Shown here piece by piece: positions 1 to 8,821 of a stretch of 64,000 nt of DNA (within the stretch, counting starts at the first letter, position 1; each line of letters starts with the position of its first letter). Below the pieces are notes generated by a model. It was not told where the DNA came from and did no database searches. It was given only the letters and a program-made list of their open reading frames with translations. The stretch is taken from NCBI RefSeq assembly GCF_900101095.1, contig NZ_FNFM01000012.1:1-64000 (forward strand), read 5' to 3'. The translations under genes were made by a program, and so were the position numbers. This stretch comes from Actinopolyspora mzabensis. GTDB taxonomy: Bacteria; Actinomycetota; Actinomycetes; Mycobacteriales; Pseudonocardiaceae.

Positions 1-1007
1 GCTGCCGCGGTGTCGGCTTCGGTGGCGGCTCCGTAGCCACCGCCGACGAGTTCCGGTGCGACCTCGGCCGCCTCGGAGGCTTCGTGTTCGGCCAGCCAAC
101 GCTCCGCGTCGATGGCCGCCGAGCAACCCGAACCGGCAGCCGTGACAGCCTGCCGGTACGTCTTGTCCACCAGGTCACCCGCGGCGAACACACCCGGGAT
201 GTTGGTGGCGGTGGAGGGATGCCGCACCTGCACGTAGCCCTCCTCGTCCACCTCGACCTGGTCGGTGACGAGCTTGCTCCGCGGATCGTGCCCGATCGCG
301 ACGAACATGCCCGTCACCGGCAGCTGCGACTCCTGCCCGGTCACGGTGTCACGCACGGTCAGCCCGGAGACGGTCCCGTCCCCGTTGACCTCGGTGACCA
401 CGGTGTTCGTGCGCCAGTGGATCTTGTCGTTGGCCCGTGCGCGTTCCAGCATGATCTTGGAGGCGCGGAAGTCCTCGCGACGGTGCAGGATGGTCACCGA
501 GTTCGCGAACCGGGTGAGGAAGGTGGCCTCCTCCATGGCGGAGTCACCACCGCCGACCACGGCGATGTCCTGGTCGCGGAAGAAGAACCCGTCGCAGGTG
601 GCGCACGCCGACACACCACGCCCCAACAACCGGTCCTCACCGGGTACGCCGACGTAGCGCGCCGCCGCCCCCATCGCCAGGATCACGGCCCTGGCCCGGT
701 ACTCCACACCGCCGGAGGTGACGGTCTTGATCTCCCCGCCGAGATCGATCTCCTCGACGTCGGCGGTCTTGAGCTCCGCCCCGAAACGCTCCGCCTGCGA
801 GCGGAACTGCTCCATGAGTTCGGGGCCCATGATCCCGTCGCGGAATCCGGGATAGTTCTCCACATCGGTCGTGGTCATGAGTTCACCGCCGTACTGGGTG
901 CCCTCGAAGACCAACGGTCGCAGCTCCGCCCTCGCCGCATACACCGCAGCCGTGTACCCGGCAGGACCCGAGCCCACGACGATCAAATTCCGCACGTCGC
1001 CAGTCAC
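1..1007 (-). CDS. trxB: Thioredoxin reductase (possible ArsT), 3' end beyond the window
   Basis: FAD/NADPH-dependent thioredoxin-disulfide reductase. The translation opens with a flavoprotein Rossmann motif ([10 protein letters not shown]), has the redox-active ACATCD site, a second dinucleotide motif ([11 protein letters not shown]) and a C-terminal FAD-binding stretch ([11 protein letters not shown]). The start is GTG at 1007, overlapping the arsC stop by 4 bp (GTGA), which indicates translational coupling. About 335 codons are present without a stop, so the alanine/glutamate-rich tail runs slightly beyond the family's usual 310-330 residues and off the left edge. Its place at the end of an arsR-acr3-arsC set suggests it regenerates the thioredoxin used by ArsC, as ArsT does in Streptomyces arsenic islands. 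That role is inferred. It could equally be the housekeeping TrxB. Confidence 0.9.
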   Translation of the reverse strand, partial: MTGDVRNLIVVGSGPAGYTAAVYAARAELRPLVFEGTQYGGELMTTTDVENYPGFRDGIMGPELMEQFRSQAERFGAELKTADVEEIDLGGEIKTVTSGGVEYRARAVILAMGAAARYVGVPGEDRLLGRGVSACATCDGFFFRDQDIAVVGGGDSAMEEATFLTRFANSVTILHRREDFRASKIMLERARANDKIHWRTNTVVTEVNGDGTVSGLTVRDTVTGQESQLPVTGMFVAIGHDPRSKLVTDQVEVDEEGYVQVRHPSTATNIPGVFAAGDLVDKTYRQAVTAAGSGCSAAIDAERWLAEHEASEAAEVAPELVGGGYGAATEADTAA

Positions 1008-1423
1008 CGGTTGGTCTCCTCTTCTCCCACGAGCTCGCCCAGCAGCTGCCGCACGCGGGTGTCGATGTCGTCCCTGATGGGGCGAATCCGTTCGGCGGTC
1101 TTGCCGGCCGGGTCGTCGAGCTGCCAGTCGAGGTAGCGCTTGCCCGGGAAGACCGGGCAGGCGTCTCCACACCCCATCGTGATGACCACGTCGGAAGCTG
1201 CCACGTCGTCGCTGGTCAGCTTGGTGGGGAACTCGCGGGAGACGTCGATGCCGAGTTCGTTCATGACCTCGACTACGGCGGGGTTGACCTCGTCGGCCGG
1301 GGTGGATCCGGCCGAGCGGACGGCCACGGCCCCCTGGGCGTGGTGATCGAGCAGGGCGGCGGCCATCTGGGACCGTCCGGCGTTGTGCACGCAGACGAAC
1401 AGCACTTCGGGTGTGGCGGACAC
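1004..1423 (-). CDS. arsC: Arsenate reductase, low-molecular-weight phosphatase type
   Basis: Reduces arsenate to arsenite, the form exported by Acr3. The 139-residue protein carries the phosphatase-like P-loop CVHNAGRS, with the nucleophilic cysteine at residue 11. Two further cysteines lie in [13 protein letters not shown], the arrangement of the Cys-Cys-Cys relay in thioredoxin-coupled ArsC enzymes. The GTG start has an AGAGGAG ribosome site. The gene lies 30 bp downstream of acr3 and overlaps the thioredoxin reductase start, consistent with one minus-strand operon and with thioredoxin as reductant. A mycothiol-coupled mechanism is less likely because that class usually lacks the extra cysteines. 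Confidence 0.93.
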   Translation of the reverse strand: MSATPEVLFVCVHNAGRSQMAAALLDHHAQGAVAVRSAGSTPADEVNPAVVEVMNELGIDVSREFPTKLTSDDVAASDVVITMGCGDACPVFPGKRYLDWQLDDPAGKTAERIRPIRDDIDTRVRQLLGELVGEEETNR

Positions 1424-1453
1424 GGATCGCTCCTCTGATCGCGTTCGAGTGGG

Positions 1454-2569
1454 TCAGTGCTGCCGGGAAGTCCCGGCGGCGACGGACGGGATTGGCGGAT
1501 CGTCGCGGAACCAGCGACGAGCGGCCAGGCTGACGTAGACCAACCCGACCAGCACGGGAACCTCGATCAGGGGGCCGACCACACCGGCCAGCGCCTGGCC
1601 GCTGGTCACACCGAAGGTGGCGATGGCCACGGCGATCGCGAGTTCGAAATTGTTGCCCGCGGCGGTGAACGCCAGCGTGGTCGAGCGTTCGTAGGACATC
1701 CGCAGTCCCTTGCCGATGGCGAAGGTTCCCGCCCACATGACCACGAAGTAGACCAGCAGCGGCAGCGCGATGCGGGCCACGTCGAGGGGTTGACTGGTGA
1801 TCGCCCCGCCCTGCAACGCGAACAGCACCACGATGGTGAACAGCAGGCCGTACGGGGCCAGCGGGCCGACCCTGTTCAGGAATGTCGCCTCGTACCAGGC
1901 GCGTCCCTTGGCGCGCTCGCCGAGACGCCGCGACAGATAGCCCGCGAGCAGCGGGATGCCGAGGAAGATCAGCACGGACTGCGCGATCTGCCAGGCCGAG
2001 ACGTCCAGTCCCACCTGCGCCAGGCCCAGCCAGCCGGGCAGCACACTCAGGTAGAACCAGCCGAGACCGGCGAAGGCGATGACCTGGAACACCGAGTTCA
2101 GCGCCACGAGCACGGCGGCGGCCTCCCGGTCACCACAGGCCAGGTCGTTCCAGATGATGACCATGGCGATGCAGCGCGCCAACCCGACGATGATCAGCCC
2201 GGTGCGGTACTCGGGCAGATCGGGCAGGAACGTCCAGGCCAACGCGAACATCACGGCCGGTCCCACCAGCCAGTTGATGACCAGCGAACTGACCAGCAGC
2301 CGCCGGTCGCCGGTGACGGTGTCCAGCCGGTCGTAGCGCACCTTGGCGAGCACCGGGTACATCATCACCAGAAGTCCGACGAAGATCGGCAGTGAGACTC
2401 CGGAGACCACGTGCAGTGAGTTCAACGCCGTGTTCAACCCCGGCACGAAGCGGCCTGCCAACAGTCCCAACAGCATGGCCGCACCGATCCAGAGGGGCAG
2501 GAACCGGTCCATAACCGACAACCGCCGGGCCACGGTGGTCTCGGACGATTGCTGAGCCGTGTCCGTCAC
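1454..2569 (-). CDS. acr3: Arsenite efflux permease, ACR3 family
   Basis: Integral membrane exporter of arsenite. The 371-residue protein has about ten hydrophobic segments and the ACR3 hallmark cysteine segment ([18 protein letters not shown]), plus the conserved [20 protein letters not shown] stretch near the C-terminus. The chosen start is GTG 2569, next to the gene's upstream purine-rich stretch. It lies between arsR and arsC on the same strand, with a 110 bp gap to arsR and 30 bp to arsC. Size and motifs match the family closely, and ArsB-type permeases are clearly different. Confidence 0.95.
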   Translation of the reverse strand: MTDTAQQSSETTVARRLSVMDRFLPLWIGAAMLLGLLAGRFVPGLNTALNSLHVVSGVSLPIFVGLLVMMYPVLAKVRYDRLDTVTGDRRLLVSSLVINWLVGPAVMFALAWTFLPDLPEYRTGLIIVGLARCIAMVIIWNDLACGDREAAAVLVALNSVFQVIAFAGLGWFYLSVLPGWLGLAQVGLDVSAWQIAQSVLIFLGIPLLAGYLSRRLGERAKGRAWYEATFLNRVGPLAPYGLLFTIVVLFALQGGAITSQPLDVARIALPLLVYFVVMWAGTFAIGKGLRMSYERSTTLAFTAAGNNFELAIAVAIATFGVTSGQALAGVVGPLIEVPVLVGLVYVSLAARRWFRDDPPIPSVAAGTSRQH

Positions 2570-2679
2570 GGCGTCACCTCGCAGGTATCCCGATCGTGGT
2601 CGTACTGGGAATTCGACGGCACGGTTCGCCGGGAGGCCCCGGCGGAGCCGGCCGTTCGAGAGAGTCAGCTGTTCGAGAC

Positions 2680-3042
2680 TCAGGCCGATGTGGACACGGC
2701 AGGGGCAGGACCGAGAACCGCCGACAGCTGTTGCAGCGTCTCCGGGAGCACCCGGTAGTAGACCCAGGTGCCGCGCCGCTCACCGGTGATGGCGCCGACC
2801 TCGCGCAGCACCTTGAGGTGGTGCGAGATCGTCGGCCCGGACAGCTCGAACGCGCCGCTCAGATCGCACACGCACGCCTCCCCGCCCGTGTGGGCGGCGA
2901 TCAACGACAACAGTCGCAACCGGACCGGATCGCCCAGCGCCTTGAACACCGCCGAGAGATCCGTGGCCTGCTCAGCCGACAGTGGTTCCCCGGTCACCGG
3001 GGAACAGCACCAGCGTTCCGCACCCTGCCCCTGATTTGACAT
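2680..3042 (-). CDS. arsR: ArsR/SmtB-family arsenic-responsive repressor
   Basis: Winged-helix repressor of 120 residues. It has the family metal-site segment ACVCDL, with the vicinal CxC that binds As(III), followed by the recognition helix SGPTISHHLKVLREVG and a beta-wing GERRGTWVYY. A CC pair near the N-terminus (WCCSP) could add ligands. It is the first gene of the minus-strand arsenic set and is divergent from the arsI-like gene. Two inverted repeats in the shared 85 bp intergenic region are the likely operators, so it should repress itself and probably arsI. Confidence 0.94.
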   Translation of the reverse strand: MSNQGQGAERWCCSPVTGEPLSAEQATDLSAVFKALGDPVRLRLLSLIAAHTGGEACVCDLSGAFELSGPTISHHLKVLREVGAITGERRGTWVYYRVLPETLQQLSAVLGPAPAVSTSA

Positions 3043-3067
3043 GCTTCTATATTGACAGAAGTCAAAT
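3034..3067. promoter_or_regulatory. Nested inverted repeats at the arsR start (candidate operator)
   Basis: TTGAC-AGAA-GTCAA at 3052-3065 is a perfect 5+5 inverted repeat. The wider arms ATTTGAC (3034-3040) and GTCAAAT (3061-3067) also pair, so one right-hand arm is shared by two left arms. On the minus strand a TATAGA hexamer lies just upstream of the arsR ATG, which would give a very short leader. The position, covering the start of arsR transcription, fits ArsR autorepression. The assignment is inferred. Confidence 0.5.
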
Positions 3068-3097
3068 CAAGGCGCAAACTACGAGTCGTCCAACTGA

Positions 3098-3113
3098 TTA
3101 GATAAATATCTAA
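3098..3113. promoter_or_regulatory. Perfect 16-bp palindrome upstream of arsI (candidate ArsR operator)
   Basis: TTAGATAAATATCTAA reads as 7-bp arms around AA. It lies 14 bp upstream of the arsI ATG and is AT-rich in GC-rich surroundings. Its sequence differs from the TTGAC repeat in front of arsR, so either ArsR tolerates different sites or another regulator acts here. Confidence 0.55.
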
Positions 3114-3127
3114 CCAAGGGAGGGATC

Positions 3128-3568
3128 ATGTCCCGCCTTCAACTCGCTCTGCGTGTCGGGGACCTGCAGCGGTCGATCGACTTCTACACCAGGCTGCTCG
3201 GCACCGAGCCGGCCAAGCTGCGCCCCGGCTATGCCAACTTCGCCGTGACAGAGCCACCGCTGAAGCTCGTACTGCTGGAAGGTGAAGCGGAGCAGGACAC
3301 CGTGCTGGACCACCTCGGCGTCGAGGTCGCCGACAGCGACACCGTCCACGAGGCCACGCGACGGCTGTCCGAACTCGGCCTGTTCACCCGTGTCGAGGAC
3401 GACACGACCTGCTGCTACGCAACCCAGGACAAGGTGTGGGTGCACGGCCCCGGCCGGGAACCATGGGAGGTGTACACCGTCACCGACGAGTCCCCCGAGT
3501 CCGGGCACAGCGGTTCGAGCGAGGACGAAACCGTCTGCTGCGGCACCCCGGCGGAAGCAGCCGGGTGA
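3128..3568 (+). CDS. arsI: ArsI/CadI-type dioxygenase (C-As lyase family)
   Basis: Vicinal-oxygen-chelate (glyoxalase fold) protein of 146 residues. ArsI enzymes use Fe(II) and oxygen to cleave the carbon-arsenic bond of trivalent methyl or aromatic arsenicals. The key family feature, a vicinal cysteine pair in TTCCYATQDKVWV, is present, as are an N-terminal LRVGDLQRSIDFY and the WEVYTV metal-ligand segment. A C-terminal extension carries another CC pair (ETVCCG). The ATG at 3128 follows AAGGGAGG. It is transcribed divergently from arsR. Older annotation calls this family CadI (cadmium-induced), so substrate identity rests on the arsenic neighbours. Confidence 0.88.
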   Translation: MSRLQLALRVGDLQRSIDFYTRLLGTEPAKLRPGYANFAVTEPPLKLVLLEGEAEQDTVLDHLGVEVADSDTVHEATRRLSELGLFTRVEDDTTCCYATQDKVWVHGPGREPWEVYTVTDESPESGHSGSSEDETVCCGTPAEAAG

Positions 3569-3838
3569 TCGAGGTTTCCGTTCACTCCTGACGGGGTGCT
3601 CGGTCGGTGGAGACCCCGATCGACACCCCTCGGGCCGCCAATCTCTCGCGAAATCCCCGAAAGCCACGCCACGTCGCCAGGGGGCGACCACGACCAGCGC
3701 AGAAGAAGATCGCACCGATTTCCGGACTCGCCGGTGGAAGTGCTTGTTCGAGACCGCCGAACACATTTACCTGAAAGGGGAGACGAACGGCGGGATTGTC
3801 CCGAGTGACCGGTTGCTCGTACGGGCGGAGTCGGATGT

Positions 3839-5695
3839 ATGCCACGAAGTGTGGAGCCGAGCGTGACAGGGGAGATCGCCACCGGGGACATCGCTGCCCG
3901 CGGCGTTGCCAACGATGTGGCCCGTACCGGCGCCCCCGTCACGCGCCACGACGAAGCGTCGGACCAGGCCTGCACCGCCGGAGTTCTCGACAGACGTTCC
4001 CCCGCTAACCTCCCCGGCCGGCTCGACGTGGTGCCCGTCGTCGCCCATCAACTGCCGCCGCCCTCCGGACTCTTCGTGGGACGCACATCCGAACTCAACC
4101 GCATGGAGGCATGGCATCGGGAGAACTCCGAGCGCGCACTGCTCGTGGCGCTGACCGGCCCCGGCGGTATCGGGAAAACGACACTGGCCTGCCACTGGCT
4201 GCGGCAGCACGAGCGGAGGTTCCCGGACGGCCAGCTCTACGTCGACGCGGGAACCCGCTCCGCCGAGCACCCCATCGCGGCCGCGGAACTGCTCGGGCGA
4301 CTGCTGCGGGCGCTGGGTGTGCCGCCCGAACGAGTTCCACTGGAGATGGCCGAACGATTGAGCTGGTATCGCTCGATCACCGCGGGACGATCCCTCTCGG
4401 TGCTGGTGGACAACGTCGTCTCGACCGCACAGGTAAGGCCGCTGTTGCCGGAATCGGCGACGAGCACGTTGCTCGTCACCAGCAGGAGTCGCCTGGTCGG
4501 CCTGACGATGGAGGGCGCCAGGTTCATGGAGCCGGCGCCGCTGAACGCCGAGGACGTGGTGCACATCCTCTCCCGCAGGCTCGGCCGGTCGCGGGTGTTG
4601 CGGGAGATGGGCAACGCCCGGCTGCTGGCCAAACTGTGCGCGGGCTCCCCGCTGGCCGCCACGGAGATATCGGCGTGGCTGGCGGCCCGGCCCAACCGGT
4701 CACTGGCCCACGCGGCCAACATGGTGCGGGAGCAGCGAAAACGGCTGACGACGCTCCCCCAGAGCGAGGACTTCGCGGCGCACGCCGTGGTCGACATCTG
4801 CTACCAGGGGCTGTCACCGCAGGCCGCCACGCTCTACCGCAGGCTGGCGCAACACCCCAGGGGAGATCTTCCCGTCGCGCTGACCCATCACCTCGCCGGG
4901 ATCGAGGGCAACGATTCCGAACGGGTGCTGGCGGAGCTACGGGACGCCAAACTGCTGGGAGCCGGTGAGCAGCGGTACTGGTTCCACGACCTCGTCCTCG
5001 CGCACGCGAGGACGATGAGCCTCGGCGAGGACTCACCCGGAGTCAGGCGCCGTACACTGCACAGCGTCATCGACTGGTACATCGGCCGGGCCGTCGAAGC
5101 CGATCTGGTCATCACTCCCCGCCGCCCCAGATTCGGCCGGCACTACCCGAACCGGGCCAACGACTGGCCCGCGTGGGAAAGCCCCGAGTCGGCGCTGGAC
5201 TGGTTCGAACGCGAACGCGGCAATCTGCGGGCGGTCATCATCGAAGCCCACCACAACCAGTGGGACGAACCGGTCTGGCAACTGTGCGAGGCGATGTGGG
5301 GATTCTTCTTCCACCGCAAGCACTATCGGGACTGGATCGACTCGCACCGCCTCGGCATCGAGGCCGCGGCCCGCCTGGGGCATCCGCTGGCCGAGTCGCG
5401 ACTCCGGTGCCAGCTCGCCTTCGCCTACCTGGATTTGGAACACTTCGAGGAGGCCATGGACGTGTGTCTTCCGGCACCCCGGTTGCCCGAGGCCGGCTGG
5501 GACAGTGCGGAACTGGCCACGACACTGTCCGAACTCACCAGCGCGGCGCGACGGGGAAACGGTCACTACGGCGCGGATCCGAACACTTCGGACGAACGAG
5601 CCGGCAAACGGAAACTCGTTCGAATCCCTTCCGCTACGCTCTCCCGTGACCACGTGCCACGAGCCGAAACGACGGGCAGCCACCGTATCGGATGA
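3839..5695 (+). CDS. NB-ARC/STAND ATPase, AfsR-like but lacking the DNA-binding part; probably truncated
   Basis: The 618-residue protein has a signal-transduction ATPase core: GLFVGR entry motif, P-loop GPGGIGKTTLACHWL near residue 110, Walker B-like SLSVLVDN, and LLVTSRSR. A helical region and AfsR/SARP-type FERERGNL tetratricopeptide start (around residue 450) follow. The N-terminal 80 residues show no helix-turn-helix or BTAD domain. The TPR region stops after roughly two helical hairpins, and the last ~50 codons lose the gene's G/C third-position bias, which suggests the tail reads through degraded sequence. Neither neighbour indicates a target. The start is uncertain; ATG 3839 is the first in frame. 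It may be a remnant regulator. Confidence 0.65.
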   Translation: MPRSVEPSVTGEIATGDIAARGVANDVARTGAPVTRHDEASDQACTAGVLDRRSPANLPGRLDVVPVVAHQLPPPSGLFVGRTSELNRMEAWHRENSERALLVALTGPGGIGKTTLACHWLRQHERRFPDGQLYVDAGTRSAEHPIAAAELLGRLLRALGVPPERVPLEMAERLSWYRSITAGRSLSVLVDNVVSTAQVRPLLPESATSTLLVTSRSRLVGLTMEGARFMEPAPLNAEDVVHILSRRLGRSRVLREMGNARLLAKLCAGSPLAATEISAWLAARPNRSLAHAANMVREQRKRLTTLPQSEDFAAHAVVDICYQGLSPQAATLYRRLAQHPRGDLPVALTHHLAGIEGNDSERVLAELRDAKLLGAGEQRYWFHDLVLAHARTMSLGEDSPGVRRRTLHSVIDWYIGRAVEADLVITPRRPRFGRHYPNRANDWPAWESPESALDWFERERGNLRAVIIEAHHNQWDEPVWQLCEAMWGFFFHRKHYRDWIDSHRLGIEAAARLGHPLAESRLRCQLAFAYLDLEHFEEAMDVCLPAPRLPEAGWDSAELATTLSELTSAARRGNGHYGADPNTSDERAGKRKLVRIPSATLSRDHVPRAETTGSHRIG

Positions 5696-5777
5696 GCACA
5701 GTTCGATGAGCCGACCTCTGCCCCACCACCGCTCGAGCCACGAGCCGACTGCACGCCGAAAAACGCACGTCAAAAAG

Positions 5778-5867
5778 CAAGATTCGTTCAGATCTTGACT
5801 GTTCGCGTAATCCGCTGCACCGTTTCAGTGATCTGCCACAAGATCGATTACGCAACGAATCAAGATC
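5778..5867 (+). promoter_or_regulatory. Cluster of CAAGAT/ATCTTG and GATTACGC repeats upstream of the amylase
   Basis: CAAGAT (5778) and ATCTTG (5792-5797) form an inverted repeat, and CAAGATC recurs at 5839 and 5861. A separate 8-bp inverted repeat, GCGTAATC (5805-5812) and GATTACGC (5846-5853), is interleaved. A TTGACT hexamer is at 5795-5800. Amylase promoters in streptomycetes carry repeated operator motifs for a maltose regulator. A comparable role here is inferred, since no maltose regulator gene is in the window. Confidence 0.45.
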
Positions 5868-5921
5868 TTTTACGCAGCGTCGGAATCGGGGAAAACCGGT
5901 TTCCGCTGTGCCGGAGGAATC

Positions 5922-7316
5922 ATGCTTCGAAAATCCCTGGGAGCCGCGCTCGCGTTTCTGGCGGGTACCGCCCTGGCTGTGGCCGTACCTACCCAGGCAC
6001 GAGCCGAGCTACCCGGTGACAAGGACGTCACGGCCGTACTGTTCGAGTGGAAGTACGACTCGGTGGCCGAGGAATGCACGAACCGGCTCGGCCCGGCCGG
6101 ATACGGCGCCGTACAGGTTTCCCCACCGCAGGAGCACATCCAGGGGTCACAGTGGTGGACCTCCTACCAACCCGTGAGTTATCGGATAGCTTCCAGGCTC
6201 GGCGACCGCACCGCCTTCGCCGACATGATCGAGACCTGCCACGCGGCCGGGGTGAAGGTCATCGCCGACGCGGTGATCAACCACATGTCCGCGGGTTCGG
6301 GCACCGGAACCGGCGGCTCCTCCTACGAGAAGTACAACTACCCCGGAATCTATTCCTCCAATGATTTCGACAACTGCATGTCCTCGATAAATCAATCGGA
6401 CTACACCAGCGACAAGTGGCGGGTGCAGAACTGCGAATTGGTGAGTCTGGCCGATCTCGACACCGGCGAGGAATACGTACGTGGCCGCATAGCCGACTAT
6501 CTCAACGATCTGCTGTCGCTGGGAGTGGACGGTTTCCGCATCGATGCGGCCAAGCACATGCCGGCCACCGATCTCGCCGACATCAAGTCCCGACTGAGCG
6601 ATCCGGACGTCTACTGGAAGCAGGAGGTGATCTACGGTTCCGGTGAGGTCGTCTCCCCCACCGAGTATCTCGGAACCGGCGACGTCCAGGAGTTCCGCTA
6701 CGCCCGCGATCTCAAACGTGTGTTCGACGAGGAGAAGCTCGCGTACCTGCACAACTACGGTGCGGGCTGGAATTACATGGAATCCACCCAGGCGGCCGTC
6801 TTCGTCGACAACCACGACACCGAACGTGAGGGCGACACGCTCAACTACAAGGACGGAGCCAACTACACGCTGGCCAGCGTCTTCATGCTGGCCTGGCCCT
6901 ACGGATCTCCTGACGTGCACTCGGGTTACGAGTTCAGCGACACCGACGCCGGTCCGCCCAACGGCGGGACGGTCAACGCGTGCTGGCAGGACGGCTGGAA
7001 ATGTCAGCACGCCTGGCCGGAGATCGAGTCGATGGTCGCCTTCCGCAACGCCACCCACGGCACGGCGGTCACCGACTGGTGGGACAACGGCAACGACGCC
7101 ATCGCCTTCGGGCGGGGCAGCAGTGGGTTCGTGGCCATCAACCACGAGACCACCTCGCTGAGCCGGACCTTCCAGACCTCGCTGCCCGCGGGCGAGTACT
7201 GCGACGTGCAGCGCGACACCACCGTCACGGTCGACTCCTCCGGCCGGTTCACGGCCACCCTCGGGGCGAACACGGCACTCGCGTTGCACGTGAACGCACG
7301 GACCTGCGGGAGCTGA
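5922..7316 (+). CDS. Secreted alpha-amylase, glycoside hydrolase family 13
   Basis: Endo-acting alpha-1,4-glucan hydrolase exported through Sec. Residues 1-28 are a signal peptide ending TQARA. The catalytic TIM barrel shows the four GH13 regions: [16 protein letters not shown] (nucleophile Asp), the general acid Glu in the [10 protein letters not shown] segment, and FVDNHDTER (transition-state Asp). A beta-sandwich C-terminal domain completes a 464-residue protein of the Streptomyces-type length, without a starch-binding module. The start has a strong CCGGAGGAATC site. It stands alone between its repeat-rich promoter and a strong hairpin terminator. Confidence 0.95.
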   Translation: MLRKSLGAALAFLAGTALAVAVPTQARAELPGDKDVTAVLFEWKYDSVAEECTNRLGPAGYGAVQVSPPQEHIQGSQWWTSYQPVSYRIASRLGDRTAFADMIETCHAAGVKVIADAVINHMSAGSGTGTGGSSYEKYNYPGIYSSNDFDNCMSSINQSDYTSDKWRVQNCELVSLADLDTGEEYVRGRIADYLNDLLSLGVDGFRIDAAKHMPATDLADIKSRLSDPDVYWKQEVIYGSGEVVSPTEYLGTGDVQEFRYARDLKRVFDEEKLAYLHNYGAGWNYMESTQAAVFVDNHDTEREGDTLNYKDGANYTLASVFMLAWPYGSPDVHSGYEFSDTDAGPPNGGTVNACWQDGWKCQHAWPEIESMVAFRNATHGTAVTDWWDNGNDAIAFGRGSSGFVAINHETTSLSRTFQTSLPAGEYCDVQRDTTVTVDSSGRFTATLGANTALALHVNARTCGS

Positions 7317-7351
7317 CCGGGTTTTTCTCCGGTTGGCCATACCGCTTCAGT

Positions 7352-7402
7352 AGAGCCGGGGCTCACGCACCGTTCACGCGGACGGACGTGAGCCCCGGCT
7401 CT
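7352..7402. terminator. Terminator hairpin after the amylase
   Basis: A perfect 16-bp stem, AGAGCCGGGGCTCACG (7352-7367) with CGTGAGCCCCGGCTCT (7387-7402), and a 19-nt loop. It lies 36 bp after the amylase stop, with TTGCTTTC following. Confidence 0.85.
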
Positions 7403-7590
7403 TGCTTTCGTGGCGAGTCCCATCCGACCGCTACCGCGACATCGAACGCCTGCCACGCGGCGCGTATTCACGGAGACGACCGGTCGCGTCGAAGCCTGCG
7501 AAGCACTCCCCGAGAGGTTCTCCCCGCACCGCAGGCCAACTCCCAGCGTGACGACGGAGCCTGCCCCTTCCGCGAAATTCAACGCTCCCC

Positions 7591-7644
7591 TTGTGGTCGG
7601 CGTTACAGCCGGGTTAATGTCTCGCAACACAAGAAAGCGCTTTC
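7591..7644 (+). promoter_or_regulatory. Promoter with LacI-type operator for the 7661-16613 operon
   Basis: A -35 TTGTGG (7591-7596), 17-bp spacer and -10 TTAATG (7614-7619) precede the perfect palindrome GAAAGCGCTTTC (7633-7644), placed where a LacI repressor would block initiation or elongation. The same palindrome core occurs at 18174-18187. The rest of the gap 7403-7590 shows nothing recognisable. Confidence 0.7.
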
Positions 7645-7660
7645 CAACTTTCCGTTCGAG

Positions 7661-8821
7661 GTGACAGGGCCTCGACACACCAGAGAGGAGAAAGCCACGT
7701 CCCCCGCCGACCACCGCTTACGGGCCGCGATCATCGGAACCGGCGCCGTAGCCGCGCACCACTTGTCCGCAATGTCCGAACACGACGACATCGAAACCGT
7801 GGCAGCCGTCGACGTCGAACCCGAACGGCTGCACGCCTTCTGCCGTTCCGGCGAACACGAGCTGCGTGGCTACACCGATGTCGACGAGATGCTCTCGGCC
7901 GAACGCCCCGATCTCGTCTCGGTCTGTACCCCACCCGCCTCACACGTGGAGCTCGTCACCAGCGCCCTGCGCAGCGGTGCCTGGGTGTGGTGCGAGAAAC
8001 CACCCTGCCTGTCACTTGCGGGTTACGAGGAGATGACCGCGGCGCAGGGAACCGACGGCCCCTACGTCTCCTTCGTCTTCCAACAACGATTCGGTTCGGG
8101 AGCACGGCACGCCCGTGAACTGCTGGCAACGCGGGAGCTTGGCACTCCGCTGGTCGCGCACTGCCAAACCACCTGGTACCGCGATTCCGAATACTTCGCC
8201 GCCCCGTGGCGCGGGAAGTGGGAAACCGAGGGCGGCGGCCCGGCCATGGGTCACGGGATCCACCAGCTCGACCTGCTGCTGCATCTGCTCGGACCGTGGC
8301 TCGAAGTGCGTGCCATGACCGGACGGCTCTGGCACGAGGTGGACACCGAGGACGTCTCGACCGCGTTGGTGCGGTTCGAGTCCGGGGCGATGGCCACCGT
8401 GGTCAACAGCCTGCTCTCCCCCGACGAGATGAGCAGGATCCGCCTGGACTGCTCCGAGGCCACCGTCGAGCTCACCCACCTCTACGGCCACCGCAACGAG
8501 GACTGGCGCTACACCCCGGCCCCGCACGTCACCGACGAGGGGCGGATCGAACGCTGGCGCAACCCGGAACACGACGAACCCAGCTCCCACGGCGCCATGC
8601 TGCGGGAACTGGTCACCGCGATGCGCGAGGGCGCACGCCCGCCCTGCGACGAACGGGAGGGCCGCAGAATTCTGGAACTGGTCACCGCGCTGTACAAGTC
8701 CGCGGCCACCGGCCGGGAGGTGCGCTCGGGCGAGATCGGCCCGGACGACCCGTTCCACACCGTGATCCACGGCGGTTTCCCCGAGAGACTGACCGGCGAC
8801 GGAGAGACGAAACGAGCATGA
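7661..8821 (+). CDS. Gfo/Idh/MocA-family sugar dehydrogenase
   Basis: NAD(P)-dependent oxidoreductase of about 386 residues. The N-terminal Rossmann fold shows AAIIGTGAVAAHHL and the family lysine motif WCEKPPCLS. The C-terminal sheet domain has GGGPAMGHGIHQLDLL with the expected catalytic histidine. Such enzymes oxidise a sugar or sugar-acid hydroxyl. GTG 7661 is given as the start because it is the last standard start before the fold. It has almost no ribosome site, whereas a very good GAGAGGAG lies 6 nt before an in-frame ACG at 7697. A rare TTA leucine codon is at 7718. It opens a tightly spaced catabolic/transport operon and overlaps the next gene by ATGA. Confidence 0.85.
   Translation: MTGPRHTREEKATSPADHRLRAAIIGTGAVAAHHLSAMSEHDDIETVAAVDVEPERLHAFCRSGEHELRGYTDVDEMLSAERPDLVSVCTPPASHVELVTSALRSGAWVWCEKPPCLSLAGYEEMTAAQGTDGPYVSFVFQQRFGSGARHARELLATRELGTPLVAHCQTTWYRDSEYFAAPWRGKWETEGGGPAMGHGIHQLDLLLHLLGPWLEVRAMTGRLWHEVDTEDVSTALVRFESGAMATVVNSLLSPDEMSRIRLDCSEATVELTHLYGHRNEDWRYTPAPHVTDEGRIERWRNPEHDEPSSHGAMLRELVTAMREGARPPCDEREGRRILELVTALYKSAATGREVRSGEIGPDDPFHTVIHGGFPERLTGDGETKRA

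Noticed and set aside
3767-4564. 265-codon minus-strand frame opposite the STAND gene
   Set aside because: Composition reflects the opposite strand's codon bias; the plus strand encodes an intact P-loop ATPase core.
6980-7660. Long upstream extension of the first Gfo/Idh/MocA gene
   Set aside because: It would overlap the end of the amylase, cross the terminator and the promoter/operator, and encodes no dehydrogenase sequence.
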